Origin: Paraburkholderia nodosa DSM 21604
GTDB lineage: Bacteria; Pseudomonadota; Gammaproteobacteria; Burkholderiales; Burkholderiaceae
Reading direction: 5' to 3'
Assembly: GCF_000519185.1 (NCBI RefSeq)
Contig: NZ_JAFA01000005.1
Location: 1 to 64,000 of the forward strand
DNA length: 64,000 nt
This document shows, piece after piece, positions 53,804 to 63,730 of this stretch. Made by a program: the position numbers and the translations under genes. Position 1 is the first letter of the stretch. Each line of letters begins with the position of its first letter. The notes below the pieces were generated by a model that was not told the origin of the DNA, searched no databases, and saw nothing but the letters and a program-made list of their open reading frames with translations.

Positions 53804-54847
53804 TCACACGGGCCAGAGCGGCCCTTCCTGCATCGCGCCGATCTGCTCGCGCAGTTCGAGAATGCGCTCTTCCCAGTAGCGCTGCGTGTTGAACCACGGG
53901 AAGGCGGCCGGAAACGCGGGATCGTACCAGCGGCGCGCGAGCCAGGCCGAGTAGTGGATGAGACGCAGCGTGCGCAGCGCTTCGACGAGATGCAGCTCGC
54001 GCGGCTCGAAATCGCAGAAGTCCTCATAACCGGCGAGCAAATCCGCCATCGCACGCGAAGCGCCTGCGCGATCGCCGGGCAAAAGCAGCCACAAATCCTG
54101 GATAGCGGGACCCATGCGGCTGTCGTCGAAGTCCACGAAATGCGGGCCGGCGTCGGTCCAGAGCACGTTGCTCGGATGGCAGTCGCCGTGCAGGCGCAAC
54201 GAGCGCGTTTCGCCTGCCCGCTCGAATGCCGCCTCCACGCCTTCGAGCGCGAGCGTCACCGCGGTCTGCCACGCCTCGCGCAGGTCCTCGGGCACGAAAC
54301 CGTGTTCGAGCAGATACGTGCGCGGCTCGTAGCCGTAGGTTTGGATGTCGAGCGTGGGGCGTGCCTGGTACGGCTGGGTTGCGCCCACGGCGTGAATGCG
54401 GCCGATGAAACGGCCTAGCCATTCGAGCGTGTCGCTGCGGTCGAGATCAGGCGCGCGGCCGCCGCGCCGCTCGAACAGCGAGAAGCGAAACCCGTCGAAC
54501 TCGTGCAGCGTGCGCCCTTCGAAGGCGAGCGCAGGCACGGCTGGAATCTCGCGCGCGGCGAGTTCGGCGACGAATGCGTGCTCTTCGAGGATCGCCTCGT
54601 CGCTCCAGCGCCCGGGGCGATAGAACTTGGCGATGAGCGGCGGGCCGTCTTCCACGCCCACCTGGTACACGCGGTTCTCGTAGCTGTTGAGCGCGAGCAT
54701 GCGGCCATCCGTGCGGCGCCCGGCTGGGATCAGCACGCCATCGACGGCGTCGAGCACGCATTCGGGCGTGAGGCGCGCGTAGGGCGCGGCTTGCTGGTCG
54801 CCGGGACCGGAAGGCCCGCCCGGGACAGGAGAAGGATCGTAATTCAT
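53804..54847 (-). CDS. srkA: stress response kinase SrkA (YihE-like)
   Basis: A 347-aa kinase of the aminoglycoside phosphotransferase fold. NSYENRVYQVGVEDGPPLIAKFYRPGRW (about 54-81) has the ATP-binding Lys, LHGDCHPSNVLW (about 210-221) the catalytic Asp, and FVDFDDSRMGP (about 227-237) the metal-binding Asp. SrkA limits MazF-linked death under stress in E. coli. Starts at MNYDPSP (54847). Confidence 0.92.
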   Translation of the reverse strand: MNYDPSPVPGGPSGPGDQQAAPYARLTPECVLDAVDGVLIPAGRRTDGRMLALNSYENRVYQVGVEDGPPLIAKFYRPGRWSDEAILEEHAFVAELAAREIPAVPALAFEGRTLHEFDGFRFSLFERRGGRAPDLDRSDTLEWLGRFIGRIHAVGATQPYQARPTLDIQTYGYEPRTYLLEHGFVPEDLREAWQTAVTLALEGVEAAFERAGETRSLRLHGDCHPSNVLWTDAGPHFVDFDDSRMGPAIQDLWLLLPGDRAGASRAMADLLAGYEDFCDFEPRELHLVEALRTLRLIHYSAWLARRWYDPAFPAAFPWFNTQRYWEERILELREQIGAMQEGPLWPV

Positions 54848-54979
54848 ACCCGCAATTGTGCCTCTTGCGGGCAGTGCCGGCGAGCAATCGGTACGCACGG
54901 CAGACACGATGAACACAAACGCGGGGCACAACCCTGCGACGAGACGCAGCGCCTCGTCAACGTGTCACAGGGCCCAGGC

Positions 54980-55192
54980 TCAGTGGATCTGCGCGCCGGC
55001 GGGCATGACGTGCTCGCCCGTATCGATCAGATCTTCAAGAAAAAAGGGCTCGGTGTTGAGCTGCGCCGACGTGCCGGGCTCCCCGGCATACCACGTCACC
55101 ATCGCCATGTCGCCGAGAATGCGCATCACGATGCCGCGTGCGCCCTGGGGCACGGCGATATGAACGGTACGGACGATAGAACCGATTTGCAT
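54980..55192 (-). CDS. 70-aa conserved-looking small protein
   Basis: A 70-aa protein, mostly beta-stranded (MQIGSIVRTVHIAVPQGARGIVMRILGDMAMVTWYAG) with no signal or membrane segment. GGGGAAA lies eight bases before the ATG. No family recognised; the strand pattern could be a small SH3-like barrel. About 130 bases upstream of srkA and on the same strand. Confidence 0.55.
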   Translation of the reverse strand: MQIGSIVRTVHIAVPQGARGIVMRILGDMAMVTWYAGEPGTSAQLNTEPFFLEDLIDTGEHVMPAGAQIH

Positions 55193-55738
55193 GATGTTTC
55201 CCCGTTACCTCGCTACCTTCGCCGGCTCCCTCGAAGGAAGACCGGTCGGCATGCTGACAAAAAAACCGATGCGCACCATCGGTTGCGCGCGCATCCAAAC
55301 CCGCCTCGGGCGACCCGCTCGCGCCGCGCGCCTAAGCACGGCCGGACCCTTGGCATCCCATTGTTGCTTGTTTGAGCGCGCGAGCAAAGCGAAAAAATAG
55401 GGGGGTGTATCAACGGCGGCGGGCTCACGGCGCCCTGTGCCGCCACAGCCCCGCCCCGCTTCGCTCACGCATCTTACGAAAACCTGACTGTAACAGATGG
55501 TAAACCCCATTCTTCGCGACCTTGCTAGGGCAGTCCCTGAAAAAGTACGCTGATGCAGGGTGACTGGCGCTATAGTCCTGTCCCAACCGTGCACCACAAA
55601 GGCCCCGCGCAGCACAGGCAAAGACCTCACGCGCGCCATAATAGCCGGCCACGATACCGATAACCTGAACGCTCGCCACCGCGGCCAGACCAGCCGCGCG
55701 AGCCAGACTCCGCCACCAGCGAAGGAACCCGTCGTTCC
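55193..55738. other. 546-base gap with an orphan minus-strand terminator
   Basis: No supported gene, though the minus strand has a strong terminator at 55262-55285 (listed) that no known gene uses. AT-rich around 55370-55400 and 55495-55560. An upstream minus-strand transcript, for example a small RNA, is possible. Confidence 0.35.
55262..55285 (-). terminator. Rho-independent terminator without an assigned gene
   Basis: Arms AACCGATG / CATCGGTT with a five-base loop; on the minus strand a run of seven T follows. It lies upstream of the 70-aa gene, so it would end a transcript coming from the 55290-55738 gap. Confidence 0.6.
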
Positions 55739-58700
55739 ATGTGGATCGTTCGACTCGCGCTCAAGCGCCCGTACACGTTCGTCGTGCTCGCGTTGCTGCT
55801 TTTGATCGTCGGGCCGCTGACGATCCTGCGCACGCCCACGGACATCTTCCCGAACATCGACATTCCAGTGCTCTCGGTGATCTGGACCTACACGGGTCTG
55901 CCCGCCGACGAGATGGAAAAGCGCATCGTGCTCAACTACGAGCGCGGCCTTTCCGTGGCGGTGAACGATATCGAGCACACCGAATCGACGTCGCTGAACG
56001 GCATTGCGGTCGTGAAGATCTTCTTCCAGCCGCATGCCAATATCCAGGAAGCGCTCGCCGAAGTCACGGCGCTGTCACAGGCGCAGCTGCGCTCGCTGCC
56101 GCCCGGCATCCAGCCGCCGTTCATCCTGCGCTACAACGCCTCGACGGTGCCGATCCTGCGCCTGTCGCTTTCCTCGCCGCAGCTGACCGAGCAGGAGTTG
56201 TTCGACTACGGCAACAACTTCCTGAAGACGCAGCTCGCGACCGTGCCGGGCGCCTCCGCGCCGCTGCCCTATGGCGGCAAGCAGCGGCAGATCATGGTCG
56301 ACATCAACCAGCGCGCGCTGCAGCAGCACAATCTCTCGCCCATGGACGTGGTGAACGCGATCAGCGCGCAGAACCTCATCCTGCCTTCGGGGACGGCCAA
56401 AATAGGCGCGACCGAATATTCGGTGACGATGAATGCAAGCCCCGACAGCTTAGCGGGCCTGAACGACATTCCCGTGAAAACCACGGCGAGCGGCACGATC
56501 TACATCCGCGACGTGGCGCACGTGCGCGACGGCTACGTGCCGCAAACCAATATCGTGCGCGTGGACGGCCAGCGCGCCTCGCTGCTCACCATCAACAAGA
56601 GCGGCAACACGTCCACGCTCGAGATCGTGGACCGCATCAAGGAGATGATGCCGACGCTGCGCAATCTCGTGCCGAGCTCGCTCAATATCGATCCGGTCGC
56701 CGACCAGTCGCTGTTCGTGCGCGCCTCCGTGCAGGGCGTGCTGCGCGAAGCGCTCATCGCGGCGGCCCTCACGGCGCTCATGATCCTGCTGTTCCTCGGC
56801 AACTGGCGCGCCACGCTCATCATCGCGATCTCGATTCCGCTTTCGATGATCACCTCGGTGATCGTGCTCGCGGCGCTCGGCGAGACCATCAACATCATGA
56901 CGCTGGGCGGGCTCGCGCTCGCGGTCGGCATTCTGGTTGACGACGCAACGGTCGCGATCGAGAACATCAGCCAGCAACTGGAGCAAGGCAAGACGCTGGA
57001 ACAGGCGATTCTCGACGGCGCGCATCAGATCGCGATTCCCACCCTCGTCTCCACGCTCTCCATCTGCATCGTGTTCGTGCCGATGTTCCTGCTCACGGGC
57101 GTGGCGCACTACCTCTTCATTCCGCTCGCGGAAGCCGTGGTGTTCGCGATGCTGGCGTCGTACTTCTTCTCGCGTACGCTCGTGCCCACGCTCGCGAAGT
57201 ACCTGATGCGCCATCATCACAAGCCCGCCGACCTGCATCACCTGCATGGCACGACGCGCAATCCGTTCATGCGCGTGCACCTCGCGTTCGAGCGCGGCTT
57301 CGAGGGGCTGCGCGAGCGCTATCGCGGGTTTCTCACGGCGCGGGTGAAGCATCCCGTGTGGTTCGTCGTGGCGTTTCTCGCCTGCTGTGGCGCGTCGCTG
57401 CTGCTCATGCCGTTCCTCGGGCGCGACTTCTTTCCGCAGGTCGATGCGGGCACCATCGCGCTGCACGTGCGCGCGAAAACGGGCATGCGTGTCGAAGAAA
57501 CCGCCGTGCTCGTCGACCGTATCGACAAGCGCGTGCGCACACTGATTCCGCCGGGCGAGCTGCATTCGATCATCGACAACATCGGCCTGCCGGTCTCGGG
57601 CATCAACCTCTCATACAGCAACACGGGCACCATCGGCACGTCCGACGCCGACGTGCTGATCTCGCTGAACGAGGACCATCACGCGACCGCCGGCTACGTG
57701 CGCCTCTTGCGGCGCACGCTCAACGACGAGTTTCCGGGCGTGCAGTTCGCCTTCCTGCCCGCCGACATCGTGAGCCAGACGCTGAACTTCGGCATGCCCT
57801 CGCCCATCGACGTGCAGATCGTGGGCCGCGACGTGGCCGGCAACCGCGCGTTCGCGGCGACGCTGCTCGCGCGGCTGCGCGGCGTGCCCGGATTCGCCGA
57901 CGCGCGCATCCAGCAGCCCGCGGACCTGCCGCGCATCTTCATCGACGTGGACCGCACGCGCGCGCAGCAGGCGGGCTTCACGCAGAAGGACGTGGCAAGC
58001 GACCTGCTCATCACGCTCTCGGGCAGCCAGCAGACCACGCCCACGTTCTGGCTCAATCCGATCAACGGCGTGAGCTACAACGTCGTGACCGAAGCCCCGC
58101 AATACACGATCGATTCGCTGCAATCGCTCGCCAACATTCCGCTCACCGCGAACGGGCGCAGCAACATACTCGGCTCGCTCGCGAGCATGCAGCGCATATC
58201 GGGCGACGCGGTGGTCACGCACTACAACGCGCAAACCACCATCGACATTTACGGCACTGCGGACGGGCGCGACCTGGGCGCCGTTTCCGACGACATCGCG
58301 AAGATCATCGACCAGACGCGCAGCGAACTGCCGAAGACGTCGAGCATCAAGCTGCGCGGTCAGGTCCAGACGATGAACGATTCGTTCTCCGGACTGTTCG
58401 GCGGACTCATCTTCGCGATCGTGCTCGTGTATCTGCTGATCGTCGTGAACTTCCAGTCGTGGCTCGATCCGTTCATCATCATCACAGCGCTGCCGGGCGC
58501 GCTCGCGGGCATTGTCTGGATGCTGTTCCTCACGCACACCACGCTTTCCATTCCGGCGCTCACGGGCGCGATCATGTGTATCGGCATCGCCACGGCGAAC
58601 TCCATTCTCGTCATCAGCTTTGCGCGCGAGCAGTTGCGCCTGCACGGCGACGCGGCGCGCGCCGCGATCGAAGCGGGCTACACGCGCTTTCGCCCGGTGC

Positions 58701-58921
58701 TCATGACCGCGCTCGCCATGGTGATCGGCATGGTGCCGATGGCCATCGGCCTTGGCGAAGGCGGCGAGCAGAACGCACCGCTCGGGCGCGCGGTGATCGG
58801 CGGCCTCGCGGTGGGCACGCTCGCCACGCTGATCTTCGTACCGGTGGTGTTCTCGCTCATCTACCGCAAGCTCGGCGAGCGCCGCCAGCGCGCCAGTGAA
58901 AACGTGGTGCCCAAATCATGA
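55739..58921 (+). CDS. RND-family efflux pump permease
   Basis: A 1060-aa inner membrane permease, the AcrB/MdtB class of hydrophobe/amphiphile efflux RND pumps. N-terminal helix then PTDIFPNIDIPVLSVIWTYTGLPADEMEKRI, proton-relay Asp pair in GILVDDATVAIEN (TM4, about 397-409), and a second half with ALPGALAGIVWMLFL. About 12 helices and two large periplasmic loops as expected. Exports drugs or other hydrophobics; substrates not predictable. First gene of a three-gene pump operon. Confidence 0.95.
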   Translation: MWIVRLALKRPYTFVVLALLLLIVGPLTILRTPTDIFPNIDIPVLSVIWTYTGLPADEMEKRIVLNYERGLSVAVNDIEHTESTSLNGIAVVKIFFQPHANIQEALAEVTALSQAQLRSLPPGIQPPFILRYNASTVPILRLSLSSPQLTEQELFDYGNNFLKTQLATVPGASAPLPYGGKQRQIMVDINQRALQQHNLSPMDVVNAISAQNLILPSGTAKIGATEYSVTMNASPDSLAGLNDIPVKTTASGTIYIRDVAHVRDGYVPQTNIVRVDGQRASLLTINKSGNTSTLEIVDRIKEMMPTLRNLVPSSLNIDPVADQSLFVRASVQGVLREALIAAALTALMILLFLGNWRATLIIAISIPLSMITSVIVLAALGETINIMTLGGLALAVGILVDDATVAIENISQQLEQGKTLEQAILDGAHQIAIPTLVSTLSICIVFVPMFLLTGVAHYLFIPLAEAVVFAMLASYFFSRTLVPTLAKYLMRHHHKPADLHHLHGTTRNPFMRVHLAFERGFEGLRERYRGFLTARVKHPVWFVVAFLACCGASLLLMPFLGRDFFPQVDAGTIALHVRAKTGMRVEETAVLVDRIDKRVRTLIPPGELHSIIDNIGLPVSGINLSYSNTGTIGTSDADVLISLNEDHHATAGYVRLLRRTLNDEFPGVQFAFLPADIVSQTLNFGMPSPIDVQIVGRDVAGNRAFAATLLARLRGVPGFADARIQQPADLPRIFIDVDRTRAQQAGFTQKDVASDLLITLSGSQQTTPTFWLNPINGVSYNVVTEAPQYTIDSLQSLANIPLTANGRSNILGSLASMQRISGDAVVTHYNAQTTIDIYGTADGRDLGAVSDDIAKIIDQTRSELPKTSSIKLRGQVQTMNDSFSGLFGGLIFAIVLVYLLIVVNFQSWLDPFIIITALPGALAGIVWMLFLTHTTLSIPALTGAIMCIGIATANSILVISFAREQLRLHGDAARAAIEAGYTRFRPVLMTALAMVIGMVPMAIGLGEGGEQNAPLGRAVIGGLAVGTLATLIFVPVVFSLIYRKLGERRQRASENVVPKS

Positions 58922-58931
58922 ATACCCTGTC

Positions 58932-60173
58932 ATGACGAATCATTCGCAAACGCCTTCGCCGCAAGAGCCGTCGCCTCATAAACCGCGGCGCTGGCCCTTC
59001 GTGCTCGCCGCGCTCATCGTGCTCGGCCTCGCGGCGCAGGGCATCTGGTCGCGCCACAGCGCGCACGCGGCGCTCGAACGCGAGGCAAAAACCGCGAGCA
59101 CGCTATCCGTGCAGGTGGTCACGCCACAGCGCTCGACGCGCGCGCTCGACCTCGTGCTGCCCGGCAATGTGCAGGCCTTTCTCGATACGCCGATCTACGC
59201 GCGCACGAGCGGTTATCTGCGCAAGTGGTACTTCGACATCGGCGCGCACGTGAAGGCGGGCCAGCTGCTCGCCGAAATCGACGCGCCCGAAGTGGACGAC
59301 CAGTTGCGCGCCGCGCGCGCCGATCTCGCCAATGCCGAAGCGAACTACGCGCTCGCGAAAACCACGGCCGACCGCTGGACGCAGATGCTGCAAACGCGCT
59401 CGGTGGCGAAACAGGACGCCGACGAGAAAGTCGGCGACATGCTCGCGAAAAAGGCCACGCTCGATTCCGCGCGCTTCAACGTTTCGCGGCTCTCGCAGCT
59501 GCAGTCGTACGAACGCGTGACGGCGCCCTTCGACGGCATCGTCACGGCGCGCAACGTGGACGTGGGCGCGCTCATCGACGCGGGCAACGGCGGCACCTCG
59601 CAAAAGGAGCTGTTCCATCTCGCACAGGCCGACCGCCTGCGCGTGTACGCGAACGTGCCGCAGGCTTACGCGCAGCAGATCCGCGTGCAGCAGCACGCGT
59701 ACCTCACGCTCAACGAGGAGCAGGGCAAGCACTTTCCCGGCATCGTCGCGCGCACGGCGGGCGCGGTCGACGCGCAGCAGCGCACCATGCTGGTCGAAGT
59801 CGATGTGGACAACCGCAGCGGCGAACTGCTGCCCGGCGCCTACGCGCAGGTCCACTTCGCGCTCGACGGCTCGGCCACGCCGATCACGCTGCCCGGCAAC
59901 GCCTTCCTGTTCCGCCCCGACGGCGTGAAGGTGGCGACCGTCGATGCGCAAGACCGCGTGAAGCTCGTGAAGGTCACGCTCGGCACCGACTTCGGCACGC
60001 GCGTCGCGGTGGCGGCGGGGCTCACGGGCGACGAGCGCGTGATCGTCAATCCGCAGGACGCGATCGTCGACGGCACGCCGGTGCGCCTCGTGCAGCCGCA
60101 CGGCGAGCACGAGGCCGCTGCGGCGCATGGCGCGAGCGGTGCGGGCAGCAACGCGCAGGCGCAGGGCGAATGA
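58932..60173 (+). CDS. RND efflux periplasmic adaptor (membrane fusion protein)
   Basis: A 413-aa adaptor: single N-terminal membrane anchor (PFVLAALIVLGLAAQGIW), lipoyl-like half-motifs, a coiled hairpin at about 130-190 (DDQLRAARADLANAEANYALAKTT) and beta-barrel domains (VTAPFDGIVTARNVDVGALI). Links the permease to the outer membrane channel. Starts ten bases after the permease stop; its stop overlaps the next start. Confidence 0.93.
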   Translation: MTNHSQTPSPQEPSPHKPRRWPFVLAALIVLGLAAQGIWSRHSAHAALEREAKTASTLSVQVVTPQRSTRALDLVLPGNVQAFLDTPIYARTSGYLRKWYFDIGAHVKAGQLLAEIDAPEVDDQLRAARADLANAEANYALAKTTADRWTQMLQTRSVAKQDADEKVGDMLAKKATLDSARFNVSRLSQLQSYERVTAPFDGIVTARNVDVGALIDAGNGGTSQKELFHLAQADRLRVYANVPQAYAQQIRVQQHAYLTLNEEQGKHFPGIVARTAGAVDAQQRTMLVEVDVDNRSGELLPGAYAQVHFALDGSATPITLPGNAFLFRPDGVKVATVDAQDRVKLVKVTLGTDFGTRVAVAAGLTGDERVIVNPQDAIVDGTPVRLVQPHGEHEAAAAHGASGAGSNAQAQGE

Positions 60174-61726
60174 TGAAGCACGCGCGGATTCGGCTGTTCG
60201 CGTTGGCCATGCTTGCGGCGCTCGGCGGCTGCAAGGTAGGCCCCGACTACGTGCGCCCGACGATGCCCGTGGCCGCGACGTTCAAGGAACTCGAAGGCTC
60301 GGGCTGGACGCTTGCGCAGCCCGCTGATAGTGCGTCGCGCGGCGCGTGGTGGACGATCTACGAGGACGCCAGGCTCGACGCACTCGAAGTCCAGGTCGAA
60401 AGCGCGAACCAGAACGTGCAGGCCGCGCAGGCGCACTTTCGCGCGGCGCGCGCGAACGTCGCGCAGCAGCGCTCGAGCTATTTCCCGCTCGTGACGGCGA
60501 GCGGCGACTTTTCGCGCTACCGCACCTCGCAGAATCTCCTGTACACGTCGAAGGCCGGTCAAACGATCAACGACTACGCCGTGGGCATCGACGCCACCTG
60601 GGAGCCCGACATCTGGGGCCGCGTCGCGCGCAACGTCGAGGCCGCGAAAGCGAGTGCGCAGGCGAGCGCCGCCGACATGCAGGCCGTGCTGCTCTCCATG
60701 CAGGCCGAACTCGCGACCGACTACTTCGAGCTACGCGGCATCGACCGCGAACGGCAACTGCTCGACGACACGATCAAGGCCTACCGCGAATCGCTCGAAC
60801 TCACGCAGAACCGCTACGCGGGCGGCATCGCCACCGACGCCGATGTGGGCCAGGCGCAAACGCAGCTGCAGACCACCGAGGCGCAGGCGATCGATCTCGG
60901 CGTGCAGCGCGCGCAGCTCGAGCATGCCATCGCGATTCTGATCGGACAGTCGCCTTCCACGTTCACGCTCGCTGCCGCGCCGAAGGAGGCCTACGTGGTG
61001 CGCGCGATCGCGAGCCCGCCGGGCGTGCCCTCGACGCTGCTCGAACGGCGCCCCGACATCGCGGCCGCCGAGCGCCGTGTGGCCGCCGCGAACGCGCAGG
61101 TGGGCGTGGCGACGGCGGCGTTCTTCCCGAGCCTCATGCTCGCGGTCACGGGCGGGCTGGAGGCGACCAACTTCAGCCAGTGGCTCGTCGCCCCCGCGCG
61201 CTTCTGGTCACTCGGGCCGACGCTCGCGGGCACGCTGATCGACTTCGGCGGACGCGAGGCGGTACGCAACGAAGCGCGCGCCCAGTATGACGAGAACATC
61301 GCGCAGTATCGCCAGACGGTGCTCGACGCCTTCGGCGAGGTCGAGGACAACCTCGCGGCGTTGCGCGTGCTCGAGCAGGAGGCGACGGCCCAGGACCGCG
61401 CGGTGGATGCCGCGCAGCGCACGCTCGTCACCATCAACAATCGCTATTTGAGCGGCGCGATCACGTATCTCGACGTGGTGGTCGCGCAAACCACGGCGCT
61501 CACCAACGAACGCCAGGCCGTGGCGATCTCGCGTCGGCGCATGGCGGCGAGCGTCGCGCTCGTGAAGGCGCTGGGCGGCGGCTGGAACGCGGCGGATTTG
61601 CCGAGCGATGCGGCGCTGGTCCACCCGGACGAGGCGCAAAAAGCGCAGCCCGCCAGCGGGCCGCAAGGCGCTTCGCCGAGCGCGGCTCGCAGCGCGCAGC
61701 CGGCCGCCTCGCGCGCTCCGGGCTAA
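60170..61726 (+). CDS. RND efflux outer membrane lipoprotein (NodT/OprM type)
   Basis: A 518-aa outer membrane channel. Signal with lipobox LGGC at about residue 19, KVGPDYVRP then two repeated helical-barrel halves (LEVQVESANQNVQAAQAHFRAARANVAQQ; later QTVLDAFGEVEDNLAALRVLEQE). The tail (QKAQPASGPQGASPSAARSA) is low-complexity. Two tandem ATG codons at 60170 and 60173 overlap the adaptor stop. Third pump gene. Confidence 0.94.
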   Translation: MMKHARIRLFALAMLAALGGCKVGPDYVRPTMPVAATFKELEGSGWTLAQPADSASRGAWWTIYEDARLDALEVQVESANQNVQAAQAHFRAARANVAQQRSSYFPLVTASGDFSRYRTSQNLLYTSKAGQTINDYAVGIDATWEPDIWGRVARNVEAAKASAQASAADMQAVLLSMQAELATDYFELRGIDRERQLLDDTIKAYRESLELTQNRYAGGIATDADVGQAQTQLQTTEAQAIDLGVQRAQLEHAIAILIGQSPSTFTLAAAPKEAYVVRAIASPPGVPSTLLERRPDIAAAERRVAAANAQVGVATAAFFPSLMLAVTGGLEATNFSQWLVAPARFWSLGPTLAGTLIDFGGREAVRNEARAQYDENIAQYRQTVLDAFGEVEDNLAALRVLEQEATAQDRAVDAAQRTLVTINNRYLSGAITYLDVVVAQTTALTNERQAVAISRRRMAASVALVKALGGGWNAADLPSDAALVHPDEAQKAQPASGPQGASPSAARSAQPAASRAPG

Positions 61727-61830
61727 TCAGCCACGCAGTCGCATCAGGCACCCGGCCTGCGGCGCTCGACAACGCCATTTGCCCAACAGGCGTATCGTTG
61801 CGCCTTTGCAATATTGCTGGAGATCCTGTC

Positions 61831-63072
61831 GTGACTGCATCACTGGGCGCCCCGCGCACTTCCGCGCCCTCCGCCGTTCCGTACATCGAACGCGGTACCC
61901 CCGAATTCTGGCGCGCAAGCCTCGCGCTGCTGTTTGCCGGCTACGCCACCTTTTCGCTTCTCTACTGCGTGCAGCCGCTCCTGCCCGCGTTCTCCGAAAC
62001 CTTCGGCGTGAGTCCGGCGCAGAGCAGCCTCTCGCTCTCGTTCACGACGGCCGCGCTCGCCATCGCGATCTTCGTCGCGGGCTTCGTCTCCGAAGGCTGG
62101 AGCCGGCGCGGCATGATGACCGCGTCGCTGTGCGCCTCGTCGCTGCTCACGCTCGCCACTGCCTTCGTGCCGCACTGGCACCAGCTGCTCGTGCTGCGCA
62201 CACTCCAGGGCATCGCGCTCGGCGGCGTGCCCGCCGTGGCCATGGCCTGGCTCGCCGAGGAAATGCACCCGGACGGCCTCGGCCTCTCGATGGGCCTCTA
62301 CGTGGGCGGCACGGCGATCGGCGGCATGGCCGGACGCGTGATCACGGGCATCGCCACCGACCTGTTCGGCTGGCGCGCGGCCGTGGCCGTGATCGGCGTG
62401 CTCGGGCTCGCCTCCATGTTCGCGTTCCGCTCGCTCCTGCCGCCCTCGCGCCACTTCGTGCCGAAGAGCGGCCTCGGTTTCGCGCATCACCGCGCGGCGC
62501 TGCTGCGCCATTTCGCGCGGCCGGGCCTGCCCATGCTGTTCGCCATGGGCTTCGTCCTGATGGGCAGCTTCGTCACGCTCTACAACTACATCGGCTACCG
62601 GTTGATCGCGGCGCCTTATCACATGAGCCAGGCGGCCATCGGCGCGATTTTCCTCGTCTACCTGACCGGCGTGGTCGCCTCGCCGTGGTCGGGCCGCATG
62701 GCCGACACGTTCGGGCGCGGCCGCGTGCTGATCGCCAGTCTCGCGCTGATGCTCACGGGCGTCGTGCTCACACTGTTCACGCCGCTCTCGGCGATTGCGG
62801 CGGGCATCGCCTGCCTGACCATCGGCTTCTTCGCGGGGCACGCGGTGGCGAGCGGCTGGGTCGGCCGGCTCGCGCGCGAAGCGAAGGGCCAGGCCGCCGC
62901 GCTTTACCTGCTCGCCTATTACCTCGGGTCGAGCGTGATGGGGTCGATCGGCGGACACTTCTGGGCCGGTGCAGGCTGGGGCGGCGTGGCCGGCCTCGTG
63001 ATCGTGCTACTGGTCGTGGGGCTCGCGCTGGCGCTCACGTTGCGCGGGCGCGAGCGCGCCGGAGCGGCCTGA
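61831..63072 (+). CDS. MFS transporter, YnfM-like
   Basis: A 413-aa inner membrane protein with 12 predicted helices. YCVQPLLPAFSETFGVSPAQSSLSLSFTTAALA (about 45-78) and GWSRRGMMTASL resemble the YnfM/arabinose-efflux branch of MFS. Substrate unknown. GTG start at 61831 with GGAGA nine bases upstream. About 100 bases after the pump operon. Confidence 0.9.
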   Translation: MTASLGAPRTSAPSAVPYIERGTPEFWRASLALLFAGYATFSLLYCVQPLLPAFSETFGVSPAQSSLSLSFTTAALAIAIFVAGFVSEGWSRRGMMTASLCASSLLTLATAFVPHWHQLLVLRTLQGIALGGVPAVAMAWLAEEMHPDGLGLSMGLYVGGTAIGGMAGRVITGIATDLFGWRAAVAVIGVLGLASMFAFRSLLPPSRHFVPKSGLGFAHHRAALLRHFARPGLPMLFAMGFVLMGSFVTLYNYIGYRLIAAPYHMSQAAIGAIFLVYLTGVVASPWSGRMADTFGRGRVLIASLALMLTGVVLTLFTPLSAIAAGIACLTIGFFAGHAVASGWVGRLAREAKGQAAALYLLAYYLGSSVMGSIGGHFWAGAGWGGVAGLVIVLLVVGLALALTLRGRERAGAA

Positions 63073-63405
63073 GCCCGCGAAGCCGCCCGCGCGGCATGCA
63101 ACCTGCGCACTCGCGCCTTTGTGTGCTGCGTGCGACCGCGAATCGAAAGGCGTCCGTAATATTCAGACGACTCGCGATTTGCGGGTCGCGCGTATCGGAC
63201 TGCAGCGCAACGCCGCCTCTGGCGGGCTTTTTCGGCGCGGCATCTGCTTCACGGGGAGCCTCGCGGCGCACACGCGCGCCGCCGTGCGCGCCGCCCTCAC
63301 CTATACTCGATTTCAGGCCCGGGGCCGCAGCGCCATGCCATTGACATGGCGACGAGAACGACAACCACTGCGAGCCTTCGTCGCCCATACGATAAGGAGA
63401 CGAGC
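63073..63405. other. 333-base gap before the small membrane protein gene
   Basis: I see no gene, terminator or clear promoter here. The sequence is GC-rich throughout. Confidence 0.25.
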
Positions 63406-63591
63406 ATGGAAGGTTATTTCACGATCGGCGATTTCGTGATGATCATCCCGATGGCCCTCGCTGGCGCGCTCTTTCTTGGCGCCGTGCCGTGCGCGACGGA
63501 ATTCAGACACAACACGCTGCGCGTGATCGGCGCGCTGATCGGCGTACTCGCGGCCGTTGCGCTCGTCGAGACACTACCGGCGCTGATGTAG
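63406..63591 (+). CDS. 61-aa two-helix membrane protein
   Basis: A 61-aa protein with two hydrophobic segments (FVMIIPMALAGALFLGAVP and VIGALIGVLAAVALVETLPAL) and a short polar loop (CATEFRHNTLR). AAGGAG lies six bases before the ATG. No family recognised; likely an inner membrane protein. Confidence 0.7.
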   Translation: MEGYFTIGDFVMIIPMALAGALFLGAVPCATEFRHNTLRVIGALIGVLAAVALVETLPALM

Positions 63592-63730
63592 CGGACGTTT
63601 GCCGTACGCTTCATACGCACGGCGTTCGTGATGCGCCGGCGCGCGAGGTGACGAAGCGACGAAGCGGCATCCTCGCGGCTCGAAGCGCCGCGGCTTGCGC
63701 GCACGCGCGCCACTCGCTCGCCCCTCCCTC

